Under the pieces are notes generated by a model. The model made no database searches. It saw only the letters and a list, made by a program, of their open reading frames with translations, and was not told where the DNA came from. DNA of 64,000 nucleotides from an uncultured Verrucomicrobiota bacterium. Its GTDB lineage: Bacteria; Verrucomicrobiota; Verrucomicrobiia; Limisphaerales; UBA9464. Where the stretch lies: assembly GCA_903907995.1 (NCBI GenBank), contig CAIVQH010000041.1, positions 186,001-250,000 of the forward strand, given 5' to 3'. The translations under genes were made by a program, and so were the position numbers. Below are positions 7,407 through 16,906 of the stretch, piece by piece (within the stretch, counting starts at the first letter, position 1; every line of letters begins with the position of its first letter).

Positions 7407-9740
7407 ATGAATCTGATGAAAGTCCGCCCTGATCTTGCTGCCGCCCTGAGCGCTCTCGCGCTGATGGCAGGCGCTTTTCCGATCCAGGCTCAGCTTCCGC
7501 TAGCGCGCCTGAACTGGGTTTTTCCGACGGGCATGCGCGCGGGCACCACCAACGAACTGACAATTTCGGGCAGCAGCCTCGACGATCCGACCGGCCTGCG
7601 CTTTTCCGACACGCGCATCGTGGCCACGGCCAAGCCGGACAACGCCGCCGTGTTCACTGTCATCGTCCCGCCGGAAGTGCCGCCGGGTTTTGTGGATGTC
7701 CGGTTCACGGGCCGGTTCGGCGTGTCGAATCCGCGGGCGCTGGCCATCGGGGACACCGCCGAGCTCACCGCGCCGACCTCCAACACGTCCGCCGCAACCG
7801 CGTTCGAGCTGCCGTTGGATTCCGTGGTGGATGGTCGGACTGCGGCGAACACCGCCAGCTGGTTTCGCTTTGCCGCGAAGGCCGCCCAGCGGCTCGTCAT
7901 CCGCACGCAATCGCGCGAGCTGGATTCACGGCTCGAACCCATGCTCGTCGTCCTCACTACCGATGGCCGCGAACTCAGCCGCTCCCGGCGCGGCTTCCTG
8001 GATTTTACCGCGCCGGCGGAAGGCCATTTTCTGCTCCAGCTCCACGACCAGACCTTTCGCGGTGGCGACGATTTCAGCTACCGGCTGACGGTCACCGCCG
8101 GCGCGCAGCTCGAGTTTGCGCTGCCCAACGTGCTGCGCGCGGGTGAAACCAATTTCGTGACGCTGTACGGCCATAACCTGCCCGGGGACGAACGCAGTCC
8201 GGTCACCGATGCCGAAGGCCGTCCACTGGACCGGCTTGGGGTCGAGGTGATCGCCCCGGCCCTCGGCGGAACGCCGGCGGAACTGATCCGCAAACCTGCT
8301 GCCGCGATGCTGGCGGGCGAGGCCTTCGCCTGGCGGTTAGGTTCGACCAATGGCAGCTCCAATCCCCTGCTCTTCACCCTGACGACGAATCCCGTGTTCG
8401 TTTCGCTCACCAACGGGATCGTGCCGGTCACGCCGCCGTGCGAGTTCTCCGGCCTCTTCCCCAAGCGGGGCGAATTGAACGGCGTCGTGTTTGAGGCGAA
8501 GAAAGGTGACGTGCTGTGGGTGGAGCTGTGGGGCGAACGGCTCGGCCAGGCCTGCGATCCGTTTGCCCTCCTGCAGCGCGTCACTAAAAACGACAAGGGC
8601 GAGGCGCAGTACGGGGATCTGCAGGAATTCAACGACGGCGACACCAACGTGGGCGGGCGCGATTTCAACACCGCGACCCGCGATCCGGCGGGCCGGATCG
8701 AGATCAAGGAGGACGGCAGCTACCGAATCCTGGTGCGCGACCTGTTCAACACGGGAGCGACCAGTCCCCGTCATCCGTATCGGCTCAGTCTCCGCCGTGA
8801 AACTCCTGACTTCCGCCTTGTCGCCCTGCCCCAACCACCGCCCAAGGCCAAGGACGACGACCGGCAGGTACACGTGGCCAGCACCTTCCTCCGACAGGGT
8901 GAGACGCTGCCGGTCCGGGTTTTGGCGCTGCGCCGCGACGGTTTCAGCGGCGACATCGAAATCACCGCCACCAACTTGCCGGCGGGTGTCTCGGTGACAC
9001 CCGGACACATCCTCGCCGGACAGAATGCCGGGCAACTGCTTTTGACCGCCGCCGAAGGCGCGACCGGCTGCACCAACGTGCAATTCCTCGGCCGTGCCGT
9101 CATCGGTGCCGGCGAAGTTTCGCGGCTCGCCTCCTTGGGCACCGTGATCTGGCCGGTGGGCGACTACGATCAGGAGGCGGTCGCCACGCGGCTGGACCGC
9201 GATGCGTCGGTCGCCGCGGGTTCGGCCGAATGGGCTCCGGTCACCCTGCAACCGGCAGAGTCAAAAACCTATGAGGCCACCGTGGACGGCAAACTTACCC
9301 TGCCACTGAACGTCACCCGCCGTGGGGATTTCAACGCCGCCTTCAACGTGAAGCCCTTTGGCAATCCCACGCTCGACAAGGCGAAGGATGTGTCCATCGC
9401 GGAGAAGGCCACGAACGCGACCGTCGAGATCAACCTCGCGGAACTGAAACTGCCGGAAGGCACGCACACGCTGTGGGTTCAGGGCGTCGTCGCCGGCAAA
9501 TACCGGAATAATCCCGAGGCGCTGACAGCCGCCGAAGCCGAGCTGAAGGAGCTGGAGAAAAATCTGGCCACCGCGCCCGCCGCCGAAAAACCGAAGCTCG
9601 AAGAGCGCAAGAAGGCGGTCGAGGCTAAGCGCAAGGCCGCCGAAGATCGTGCCAAACCGGCGGACGTTACCGTGGCGGTCTATTCGCAGCCCTTCCTCGT
9701 GAAAGTTTTGCCCGCGCCCAAACCGGAGGTAAAAAAGTGA
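7407..9740 (+). CDS. Secreted PPC-domain protein of the cytochrome block
   Basis: The 777-residue protein has a signal peptide (residues 1-28, ending ...FPIQAQ). The first mature segment, WVFPTGMRAGTTNELTISGS, is an IPT/TIG-like beta domain that opens many PVC-group exported proteins. Residues about 130-230 (ELPLDSVVDGR...WFRFAAKAAQRLVI...) form a pre-peptidase C-terminal (PPC) beta-sandwich, and a second PPC-like module spans about 340-470. The C-terminal 90 residues contain a short Ala/Glu/Lys-rich coiled coil (AEAELKELEKNLATAPAAEK...). There is no catalytic motif, so it is probably a structural or binding partner. The stop overlaps the GTG start of the cytochrome/WD40 gene by 4 nt, which implies translational coupling. 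Confidence 0.8.
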   Translation: MNLMKVRPDLAAALSALALMAGAFPIQAQLPLARLNWVFPTGMRAGTTNELTISGSSLDDPTGLRFSDTRIVATAKPDNAAVFTVIVPPEVPPGFVDVRFTGRFGVSNPRALAIGDTAELTAPTSNTSAATAFELPLDSVVDGRTAANTASWFRFAAKAAQRLVIRTQSRELDSRLEPMLVVLTTDGRELSRSRRGFLDFTAPAEGHFLLQLHDQTFRGGDDFSYRLTVTAGAQLEFALPNVLRAGETNFVTLYGHNLPGDERSPVTDAEGRPLDRLGVEVIAPALGGTPAELIRKPAAAMLAGEAFAWRLGSTNGSSNPLLFTLTTNPVFVSLTNGIVPVTPPCEFSGLFPKRGELNGVVFEAKKGDVLWVELWGERLGQACDPFALLQRVTKNDKGEAQYGDLQEFNDGDTNVGGRDFNTATRDPAGRIEIKEDGSYRILVRDLFNTGATSPRHPYRLSLRRETPDFRLVALPQPPPKAKDDDRQVHVASTFLRQGETLPVRVLALRRDGFSGDIEITATNLPAGVSVTPGHILAGQNAGQLLLTAAEGATGCTNVQFLGRAVIGAGEVSRLASLGTVIWPVGDYDQEAVATRLDRDASVAAGSAEWAPVTLQPAESKTYEATVDGKLTLPLNVTRRGDFNAAFNVKPFGNPTLDKAKDVSIAEKATNATVEINLAELKLPEGTHTLWVQGVVAGKYRNNPEALTAAEAELKELEKNLATAPAAEKPKLEERKKAVEAKRKAAEDRAKPADVTVAVYSQPFLVKVLPAPKPEVKK

Positions 9741-12118
9741 GCCCCCTCTCCGTCTCACCCCTCACCCTATCCCCCTCCCCGTTGAAGGGAGAGGGGACTC
9801 GACTTGGGCCAATCGTTCTAGCCCTGGTCTTGGGTCTGAGCCTGAGCGTTGGCCGGACACTTGCGGCCGAAACCATTCCCGTGGCCAAGCCGGACCGTAC
9901 GGCGCCCGTGGATTTCTACCGCGAGGTTGTGCCGGTGCTTCAGGCGAACTGCCTGCCCTGCCACAACAAGACCACGACCAAGGCCGACCTGCTCCTCGAA
10001 ACGCCCGCGAACATGCTCAAAGGCGGCGAGTCCGGCCCGGCCATCGTTCCCGGCAAATCCGTCGAGTCGCTCCTGCTCAAGGTGGCAACCCACGAGGAAA
10101 AGCCGCGCATGCCGCCCAAGGATAACAAGGTCAACGCGGTCAACCTGAAGCCCGAGGAACTGGGGCTGCTCGCGCTGTGGATTGACCAAGGCGCGAAGGC
10201 TTCGGAGAAATACGAGGAGGCCATCGCCTGGCAATCCCTGCCCGATGCCCTGAATCCGATCCTGGCCGTCGCGGTCACCGAGGATGGCCGTTATGCCGCG
10301 TGTGGACGGGGCAACCGCATTGATGTCTATCAGCTTCCCTCAGGCCAGCTCCTCGGCCACCTCACGGACAGCGGGGCACCCGGAAATGGCGACACCGCCC
10401 CCGCGCATCGCGACGTCGTGAATTCGCTCGCCTTCAGCCCCGACGGAAGCCGGATCGCCTCCGGTGGCTTCCGTGAGGTCAAGCTGTGGCATCGGACTTT
10501 CGCCAGCAAACCAGCGGCGGCCACCAATGGCCAGCCAGCCAAACCCGCTGCCTCCGTCCAGCTGAGTCCGGATGGACTATTCCGACTGACTCTGACCAAC
10601 GGTGTCGTGCTCTTGTCCGATGCCGGGACAAAACAATTCGTGGCCGCCCTCGTGACCGACGCCGTCGCCGAGGCGTCCGTCGAGCAGGTGGAGCGTTCGC
10701 TGGTCCGGCTGCGCGCGGAACGGGACCTCCACCAGGTTTCCTTGGAAGCCGCGCGCAAGGAGCATGACGCCCAACGCGAACGTGTAAAAAAGGCGGATGA
10801 GGCGCTGGCAGTGGCCACCAAAGCCCTGACCGACAAGGAGCCGAACTGGGAGACGGCCAAAAAGAACCGCCTCATCGCCGAGCTGGATCAGGCCCGCGTG
10901 TGCCGTTCCTCCACCGGTGCCACCAATGCCGTCGATCTGAGAAAAAAGGCGGGCGAGAAAACAGAGGCGGCCGCCAAGGCGGTGGAACAGGCGGAGCAGG
11001 AGCTGAAACCGCTCCGGCAAAAGCTGGACTCCGCCCGCAATGAATCCGAACTCGCCCGCACGGGCGTCGTGCGCGCCGACACTGTTCTGCTCGCCGCCGA
11101 ATACCACCGACGGATGGCTGACGTGGCCATTGCCTCGGCTGAAACCGCGCTCCAACAGGCCGTAGCCCGGGCTGCCCACGCCGTCACCCCGGCTCTGGCG
11201 GCGGCGTTTTCCCCCGACAACCGCTGGGTGGCCACCACCCACGAGGATGGCACCGTGCGCCTCTGGAATTCTGCCGACGCCACACCGGTCGAAGTCATTC
11301 CGTCCGGATTTCGCGCCACCGCCATCGCGTTCGCCGATGAGCACACGCTCAGCCTCTGGCCGGCCAATGGGGCCGGGCAGCAGTTTGCGCTGCAGCCGTC
11401 GTGGGTTTTGGAGCGCACGTTGGGCGGGGTGACCAACTCCGCCTTCGCCGACCGCGTCACCGCGCTGGCGTTCCATCCAGATGGGACGCGGCTGGCCATG
11501 GGCGGCGGAGAGCCGACGCGGGGAGGCGATCTGCAGATCTGGGATCCGGTCGTTGGAAAGTTGCTCTACTCCGTCAGCAGCCTGCACAGCGACACCGTGC
11601 TCGCGCTGGCCTACTCGCCCGAAGGCAACCGCCTGATCTCCGGTGGCGCGGACCGCTTTGCGCGCCTCGTGGATATGGCAATGGCCCGCCAGACCCACGC
11701 CTTGGAAGGACACACCGGGCATGTGCTCGGCGTCGCCTGGTCGCCGGATGGCCAGACGGTGGCCACCAGCGGGGCGGATGGCGTGGTGAAACTGTGGAAT
11801 CCGGTGACCGGTGAAAAGCGGAAGCAGGGACCGGTCATCGGCCGGGAAGTCACCGCCATCGCCTTCGTCGGCGACAGCCGCCGGCTGGTGGCCGCTTCGG
11901 GTGAGAACGAGCTGCGGGTGCTCAGCGAAAATGGCGAACGCACGCTCGGTCTGAAAGGCCCGACCGACTTCACCTACGCGCTCGCCGCCACCGCCGACGG
12001 ACGCTGGCTGGTGGCCGGGGGCCAGGACGGCGTGCTGCGGGTCTGGCATCCCGATCAGGCCGATCCCGCGCTTCAGCTGCAGCCCGCCGCCCCGTTAACG
12101 ACGGCCGTCAGCCAATAA
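9737..12118 (+). CDS. Planctomycete-cytochrome / WD40 protein
   Basis: The GTG start at 9737 overlaps the preceding stop (GTGA). The first 20 or so codons come from a palindromic repeat (reading SPLSVSPLTLSPSPLKGEG), and a hydrophobic export segment, PIVLALVLGLSLSVGRTLAA, follows. Residues about 55-155 are a planctomycete cytochrome C domain: FYREVVPVLQANCLPCHN holds the CxxCH haem motif, and PRMPPKDNK and LLALWIDQGAKA are conserved features. WD40 blades follow from about 170. They are interrupted at about 310-480 by a long coiled coil (QVERSLVRLRAERDLHQ..., Glu/Ala/Lys-rich) and resume to the end with LAAAFSPDNRWVA, ALAYSPEGNRLISGG and GVAWSPDGQTVATSG. It is probably a periplasmic c-type cytochrome scaffold working with the PPC protein. 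Confidence 0.88.
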   Translation: MSPLSVSPLTLSPSPLKGEGTRLGPIVLALVLGLSLSVGRTLAAETIPVAKPDRTAPVDFYREVVPVLQANCLPCHNKTTTKADLLLETPANMLKGGESGPAIVPGKSVESLLLKVATHEEKPRMPPKDNKVNAVNLKPEELGLLALWIDQGAKASEKYEEAIAWQSLPDALNPILAVAVTEDGRYAACGRGNRIDVYQLPSGQLLGHLTDSGAPGNGDTAPAHRDVVNSLAFSPDGSRIASGGFREVKLWHRTFASKPAAATNGQPAKPAASVQLSPDGLFRLTLTNGVVLLSDAGTKQFVAALVTDAVAEASVEQVERSLVRLRAERDLHQVSLEAARKEHDAQRERVKKADEALAVATKALTDKEPNWETAKKNRLIAELDQARVCRSSTGATNAVDLRKKAGEKTEAAAKAVEQAEQELKPLRQKLDSARNESELARTGVVRADTVLLAAEYHRRMADVAIASAETALQQAVARAAHAVTPALAAAFSPDNRWVATTHEDGTVRLWNSADATPVEVIPSGFRATAIAFADEHTLSLWPANGAGQQFALQPSWVLERTLGGVTNSAFADRVTALAFHPDGTRLAMGGGEPTRGGDLQIWDPVVGKLLYSVSSLHSDTVLALAYSPEGNRLISGGADRFARLVDMAMARQTHALEGHTGHVLGVAWSPDGQTVATSGADGVVKLWNPVTGEKRKQGPVIGREVTAIAFVGDSRRLVAASGENELRVLSENGERTLGLKGPTDFTYALAATADGRWLVAGGQDGVLRVWHPDQADPALQLQPAAPLTTAVSQ
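9741..9796. repeat. CCCTCACCC...GGGAGAGGG repeat inside CDS start
   Basis: CTCACCCTATCCCCCTCCCC-GTTGAA-GGGAGAGGGG is a degenerate copy of the palindromic repeat present twice at 43617-43772. It lies within the first 20 codons of the cytochrome/WD40 gene. Confidence 0.7.
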
Positions 12119-12157
12119 CGGTTCCGGATCGTGAGCGGGGCGGAGCACGGGCGGGGC

Positions 12158-12183
12158 GCGGCTGTGTCCGCAGGACCAGCCGC
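12158..12183 (+). terminator. Strong GC hairpin after the cytochrome/WD40 gene
   Basis: GCGGCTG-T-GTCC (12158-12169) pairs with GGAC-CAGCCGC (12173-12183) around a GCA loop with a single bulge. It lies 40 nt after the stop and has no U-run. It may act as a terminator or processing stem, or it may be a dispersed palindrome. Confidence 0.4.
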
Positions 12184-12327
12184 AGAGACGGGACTCGCGC
12201 TGGAAGCGTCCGATTTCCGAAGCCTTGTCCGCCCAACCGAATTTCCCGTGGGCACGCCTTGCTCACATCGGCGCCAAGGCGTCGCGAGGAAAGTTGCGCC
12301 CGCGCCACGGGCAACGATTCTCGGCGC

Positions 12328-13125
12328 GTGAAACGGCTGAAACTGAACAGAGATGGCTACTTTGGCGAACGCATCGACCTCGACGCGACCCTGGCGGACT
12401 GCCAGACGCAGGCGAAACGTCATGGCTGGACGCTCGAAGAATTTCCTGCCGGCCACCAGAACCTGCTCGTGTTTCATCGCCCCAGCTCCAACGCCGGATC
12501 GAAGCGGATTTACCTTTCAACGGGCATGCACGGCGATGAGCCCGCCGGCCCGCGCGCGGCCTTGCGGCTGCTCGAGGAAAATCTCTGGCCCGACGCCGAG
12601 CTCTGGCTGCTGCCCTGCCTGAACCCCGACGGCATCCGGGCGAACACCCGTGGCAATGCCGAGCTCATTGACATCAACCGGGATTACCGCCATTTCCGGA
12701 CGCCGGAAGCCCGGGGGCATGTGGAATGGCTGAAACGCCAGCCCAACTTCGACCTCACGCTGCTCCTGCACGAGGACTGGGAATCGCATGGCTTCTACTG
12801 CTACGAGCTCAATCCCGACGGTGAGCCCTCCCTGGCCGAGGCCATGATCGAGGCCGTGCGTCCGATCTGCCCCATTGACTCTTCCGAGGTCATCGACGGG
12901 CGGCCCTCCCTGCATCCGGGCATCCTCCGCCCCCAGGAATGGCCCGACTTCAAGCCGCTCGAACGACCCGAATGGCCCGAGGCTCTCTGGCTCACCATGA
13001 ACCGGGCAGGGCACAATTACACCCTCGAAGCCCCCAGCGACTGGCCGCTGGCGATGCGCGTGAACGCGCTGGTCACGGCCGTCCGCACGGCGATGGAGCG
13101 TTACTGCGCCGCCCCGGTGAGGTAG
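12328..13125 (+). CDS. M14-family zinc carboxypeptidase-like protein
   Basis: I take GTG 12328 (VKRLKLNRDGYFGER...) as the start; upstream in-frame codons read non-family sequence. The 265-residue cytosolic protein has the M14/aspartoacylase metal site: HGDEP (about residues 70-74) supplies His and Glu, and LLHEDWE (about 150) supplies the second His. The C-terminal YTLEAPSDW carries the likely catalytic Glu. LLPCLNPDGIRANTRGN and DINRDY are typical of the family. It probably removes a C-terminal amino acid or hydrolyses an N-acyl amino acid; the substrate is unknown. It ends 14 nt before hemW. Confidence 0.82.
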   Translation: MKRLKLNRDGYFGERIDLDATLADCQTQAKRHGWTLEEFPAGHQNLLVFHRPSSNAGSKRIYLSTGMHGDEPAGPRAALRLLEENLWPDAELWLLPCLNPDGIRANTRGNAELIDINRDYRHFRTPEARGHVEWLKRQPNFDLTLLLHEDWESHGFYCYELNPDGEPSLAEAMIEAVRPICPIDSSEVIDGRPSLHPGILRPQEWPDFKPLERPEWPEALWLTMNRAGHNYTLEAPSDWPLAMRVNALVTAVRTAMERYCAAPVR

Positions 13126-13139
13126 TCTGTTCGTAGCGG

Positions 13140-14402
13140 ATGAATTCACTTCTCACCAGCAGACCGGCGGAGTCACCGATTGCCTTTCGCGAACGGGCGG
13201 CCGCCGTGACTGCCAACCCGTCCGTGACCCGGACGGACGCCCCTGTCCGCAGCCTCTACGTGCATGTGCCCTTCTGCGCGCACAAGTGCGAGTATTGCGC
13301 CTTCTACTCGGCGCCGCCCTCGGGCGACATCATTGGCCGTTACGTGAACGCGCTGGTGCGCGAGTTGGAGCTGATTGCGCCGGACTGCCGGCCGGACACC
13401 ATCTTCTTCGGCGGCGGCACGCCGTCCCTGCTGACAATCAAGCAATGGGAAACCGTGCTGGGTGCGATGCAGCGGCTCGGCCTCACCGGGGCCGCCGAAT
13501 GGTCGGTCGAGTGCAATCCCGCCACCGTCTCCGCCGACAAGGCGAAGCTGCTGCATGATGCCGGCGTGAACCGCATTTCCATGGGCGTGCAGTCACTTGA
13601 TGAAGGCCTGCTGGAACGGCTGGGGCGAATCCACTCGCGCGAGCAGGTTTTCCGCAGTCTGGACATCCTGCGTGCGGCCGGCTTTGCCAATGTGAACATC
13701 GACCTGATGTTTGCCATCCCCGGCCAAACGATGGAGCTGTGGCACCGCACGCTCGACGAGGCGCTGGCGCTGGGGACCGAGCACCTGAGCTGCTACGAGG
13801 TCATCTACGAGGACGACACGCCGCTGTACGAGCAGCTCAAGGCCGGTGAGTTCGACGTGGACGAGGAGCTCGCCTGCGGGATGTACGTCGCGCTGATCGA
13901 CCGCGCCGGCGCGGCCGGCTTCCACCAGTACGAGATCGCCAATTTCGCCCGGAATCGTGACTCAGCCATCCCGCACGCGTCCCCGGCCATCCCCGACTAC
14001 GCCTGCCGGCACAATGTCGGTTACTGGCGTGGACAGGACAGCTACGGCATCGGCCCCAGTGCGAGCGAATACGTGCGCGGCCTGCGTGCGAAGAACTGGG
14101 CTAACACCACCCTCTGGATCGAGCAGTTGGAGAAGGGACGCCGCGCCAAGGAACTGGCCGAGGCGCTGTCGCCGTTAGCCCGCGCTGGCGAGCTGGCCGC
14201 CTTCGGCCTGCGCATGAACGCGGGCTGGCCGCTGGCCGAGTTTAGCGAACGTACCGGCTACGACCTGAAATCCGAATGGCGGAGCGAACTCGACCGGCTC
14301 GTGGCCTGCGGCTGGGGCGAAATGACCCCGGATTCATTCCGCCTCAACCGCCAAGGGTTGCGCTATGCGGATGCGGCGGCGGAAATGTTCCTACGGTCGT
14401 AG
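13140..14402 (+). CDS. hemW: Radical SAM haem chaperone HemW
   Basis: The 420-residue protein has the radical-SAM cluster motif CAHKCEYC (C-x3-C-x2-C, about residues 46-53) in YVHVPFCAHKCEYCAF, then GGGTPSLL and VECNP. HemN proper has a fourth cysteine (C-x3-C-x2-C-x-C); here the position is Phe, as in HemW, which is now regarded as a haem-transfer chaperone rather than a coproporphyrinogen oxidase. GVQSLDEGLLERLGRIHS and DLMFAIPGQT are family hallmarks, and the C-terminal HemN_C domain is present (about 330-420). The ATG follows the M14 peptidase gene by 14 nt, so cotranscription is likely. Confidence 0.93.
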   Translation: MNSLLTSRPAESPIAFRERAAAVTANPSVTRTDAPVRSLYVHVPFCAHKCEYCAFYSAPPSGDIIGRYVNALVRELELIAPDCRPDTIFFGGGTPSLLTIKQWETVLGAMQRLGLTGAAEWSVECNPATVSADKAKLLHDAGVNRISMGVQSLDEGLLERLGRIHSREQVFRSLDILRAAGFANVNIDLMFAIPGQTMELWHRTLDEALALGTEHLSCYEVIYEDDTPLYEQLKAGEFDVDEELACGMYVALIDRAGAAGFHQYEIANFARNRDSAIPHASPAIPDYACRHNVGYWRGQDSYGIGPSASEYVRGLRAKNWANTTLWIEQLEKGRRAKELAEALSPLARAGELAAFGLRMNAGWPLAEFSERTGYDLKSEWRSELDRLVACGWGEMTPDSFRLNRQGLRYADAAAEMFLRS

Positions 14403-14549
14403 TTGCGGGAAGCATCCGGCGCCTGGTTCGTCAGGCAATGTTTGCCTTTCATCACCGGTCCTTTCAGAAGGCTTGTTTGCATGATCCTCGGAGAACGGTG
14501 CTGGACCATTCATGAACTTGGGTCATCAGGCCGCCTGCAAAACCGTCGT

Positions 14550-14996
14550 ATGTCCACTGGTTATCAGCAAAATGATCCCGATAGGTTTCTGGTCAACGTT
14601 GTTGAATACGAAGGCCATCCGCTGGCGCTCAGAGTCCGCCCCTCGGCCGACACCGCCGAGAATCGTCGGGCGTATTCGTGTTTGCTTTTGGTAACCCACG
14701 AGTTGGCTCAGGTCCTTCCGAACGGGCTGCCCGAATCCAGCTATAATCAGTCGCTCACCGGTTTCGACCAGGATGTGTTCCGGTTCCTCGAAAGCGAAGG
14801 CGACGGAGTAGTGGCGTTGGTGGAAACCTTTGCCGGGAAACGCACCTACTACGCGTATGTTGACGTTGGCGCGACGTTCAAGGCGAGAGTTGAGGAATTA
14901 AGGGCAAAATATCCCGAGCATGTTGTCAATGTGAGCCACCGGGTGGAGGTTGGCTGGGAAACCTATCAGCTTTATGGGAAGCTCTACCCATGGTGA
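14550..14996 (+). CDS. DUF695-like protein
   Basis: ATG 14550 (MSTGYQQNDPDRF) is preferred. The open frame extends back to the hemW stop, but the residues there are not family-like. The 148-residue soluble protein matches DUF695 in NGLPESSYNQSLTGFDQDVF, then FLESEGDGVVALVETFAGKR and TYYAYV. DUF695 proteins have no known function and often occur singly. No partner is evident: hemW is 147 nt upstream on the same strand and the next gene converges. Confidence 0.6.
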   Translation: MSTGYQQNDPDRFLVNVVEYEGHPLALRVRPSADTAENRRAYSCLLLVTHELAQVLPNGLPESSYNQSLTGFDQDVFRFLESEGDGVVALVETFAGKRTYYAYVDVGATFKARVEELRAKYPEHVVNVSHRVEVGWETYQLYGKLYPW

Positions 14997-15102
14997 ATGA
15001 CCACGCTCGGGTGGATGATCTTTTCCGATGCAGGCTCAGACACCGACGCGGATGGGGACAGTGAGGGCATAGTCGCTGGGAACCGCATTTCAGCATGGAA
15101 AA

Positions 15103-15130
15103 ACCGGCGCGAACTTCCGTCCACGCCGGT
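15103..15130. terminator. Inverted repeat between convergent genes
   Basis: ACCGGCG (15103-15109) and CGCCGGT (15124-15130) flank a 14-nt loop, followed by an A-rich stretch (caggaaaaat). It lies between the convergent DUF695 and DUF5069 genes. It is weak but well placed. Confidence 0.3.
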
Positions 15131-15163
15131 CAGGAAAAATACGGCCCTGGACCGCGCACGAAA

Positions 15164-15607
15164 TCACTTCAGCACGGCCTGGTGGAATTCGTACCAGTCA
15201 TCGAGGTTGTTCACGTTGATGGCGTCGGGCAGGACCGAGCCGTCGTCCGGCAGACCGTTTGCGGCGAGCACGCCCTTCCGCACCTCGTCGGGGTGGATGT
15301 AACCGGCGATGCTGACGTTGAGCTTGTGGATGTTGCCCTTGGTCAGGTTCACGCCGGGCTGGGTTTTGATCCAGGCCTCAAACTGTGGGTAGGTCGGCCG
15401 GGTGGCGATGAAAGCCTTCACCGCGTCGGCCTTCAGGCCAAGCCCGTTCACCACCATCATGTCGTAACCCTGGCCACAGCCCGGATATCCGGGGGCCAGT
15501 TTTCCGGCGGCCTCAAGGGAAGACTTGAGCCAGAGGCGCGGCAGGTGGAGGACGCCCAGCGGACCGGCGACGCCGGAGCTGATGAGGGGAACGTAGGATT
15601 CACTCAT
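15164..15607 (-). CDS. DUF5069 domain protein
   Basis: ATG at 15607 (MSESYVPLISSGVAG) gives 147 residues. Features I associate with DUF5069 are GPLGVLHLPRLWLKS (about 16-30), YPGCGQGYDMMVVNGLGL (about 43-60) and RPTYPQFEAWI. The family is small, soluble and uncharacterised, common in Verrucomicrobiota and Planctomycetota. It lies 87 nt downstream of the HGSNAT-like membrane gene on the same strand. Confidence 0.75.
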   Translation of the reverse strand: MSESYVPLISSGVAGPLGVLHLPRLWLKSSLEAAGKLAPGYPGCGQGYDMMVVNGLGLKADAVKAFIATRPTYPQFEAWIKTQPGVNLTKGNIHKLNVSIAGYIHPDEVRKGVLAANGLPDDGSVLPDAINVNNLDDWYEFHQAVLK

Positions 15608-15694
15608 GGGAAATACAGATTGCGGTGTGAGATTTGGAACGTCGCCCAGTCTGCAAACAACGGAGAAATCGGGCAATTGGTTTCAGGTCCGTTT

Positions 15695-16906
15695 TCAGAT
15701 GCGCAGGAAGATTTTGTTCCGCCGCATCCAGAGCAGGATCAGCCATTCCACCAAGAGGACAGTCGCACCAAAGACGAACGGCTCATAGTCGCCCGCAAAG
15801 CCGAAGAAGTTCTGCCCCAGATGGGTCTTCAGGTTCTTGCTGATGAAGCCCCCCCACAGGTGCGCGATGCAGTAGGCGGCGATGGAGTTGGTGCCTACCA
15901 CCACCAACGGGAAGCCCCAGCGTTTCCAGCCCTTCAGGTCCACGAGGGCATAAAAACCGGCCAGCAGCAGGCAGCAAATGCCGCCGCTGTAGAGCACCCA
16001 GGTCGGCGTCCAGATCTTCTTCACGATGGGGCAGACGCCGAGCGCCTCCAAAGTGCAGCCTAGCGCAATGCCGATGACGCCGGCCACGGCCAGCCATTTC
16101 ACCTTGGCCGGGCCGGTGCGTTCACTGCGCAGCACGCCGCCCGCCAGCAGGCCCAGCACCATCGTGCCGAGTGTCGGGATGAAACTGATCGTGGAATAGC
16201 CGCCCCCGTTGTAAACCCACGGCTTGGCGCGGGAGAACAGGTTCAGGAACCAGGTGTCGAAGGCCCAGGCGAGATTGCTGTTCTTCTGCCAGTGCGCGGC
16301 GAAACCGGTGTGGCCGTGCTCCTGTAGCCAGGCGGCGGACACCCCCACGTGTTCATAGTCGAAGTTCGCCGGCACGGGCCACAGCGCAAACGCCGCCCAG
16401 TAGCCCACGACAATCACGACAAATCCGATCCACTGGTCGCGGATCGGTCGCAGCCCGAGCAGAAACAGGAACACATAACCCAGACCGATCTGGGAAAGCG
16501 TGTCCTCGAAGGTCCAGTTCGTCTGCGACGAATGGGTCGAGCGCAGGAACACCCCCAGCAGGATGAGCATCAGCGCCCGGAGGATGGCGTGGCCCACCAT
16601 CTGGCCGTTCGTCTGCCCCCGGCCCAGACGGGCGGCGATCGAGAACGGCAGCGCCACGCCCACGAGGAACGAGAACGACGGCTGGATCATGTCGTGCAGC
16701 ACGCAGCCGGTCCATTCGACGTGCGACTGATGATGGCACAGGAAGCCCCAGATGCCCCCGCCGCCGACCTTGCTCGCGACGTCGCAGAAGCTGAGCACTT
16801 CCCCCATCATCAGCAGCATCACAAAGCCGCGATAGGCGTCGAGCGAGGTCAGGCGGTTCGAAGAAAGTCCCAGCGGAGCCGGGGGAGCGGGGTCTGGATT
16901 GCTCAT
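15695..16906 (-). CDS. HGSNAT/DUF5009-like membrane acyltransferase
   Basis: The 403-residue integral membrane protein has about ten hydrophobic segments. The N-terminal SLDAYRGFVMLLMMGEVL (about residues 20-38) is the signature of heparan-alpha-glucosaminide N-acetyltransferase-like proteins (COG4299, DUF5009/DUF1624). HDMIQPSFSFLVGVALPFSI and GTNSIAAYC near the C-terminus also fit. Relatives move acetyl groups from cytosolic acetyl-CoA to sugars across the membrane; in PVC bacteria the gene often sits with glycan-degradation genes, but none is adjacent here. Confidence 0.8.
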   Translation of the reverse strand: MSNPDPAPPAPLGLSSNRLTSLDAYRGFVMLLMMGEVLSFCDVASKVGGGGIWGFLCHHQSHVEWTGCVLHDMIQPSFSFLVGVALPFSIAARLGRGQTNGQMVGHAILRALMLILLGVFLRSTHSSQTNWTFEDTLSQIGLGYVFLFLLGLRPIRDQWIGFVVIVVGYWAAFALWPVPANFDYEHVGVSAAWLQEHGHTGFAAHWQKNSNLAWAFDTWFLNLFSRAKPWVYNGGGYSTISFIPTLGTMVLGLLAGGVLRSERTGPAKVKWLAVAGVIGIALGCTLEALGVCPIVKKIWTPTWVLYSGGICCLLLAGFYALVDLKGWKRWGFPLVVVGTNSIAAYCIAHLWGGFISKNLKTHLGQNFFGFAGDYEPFVFGATVLLVEWLILLWMRRNKIFLRI

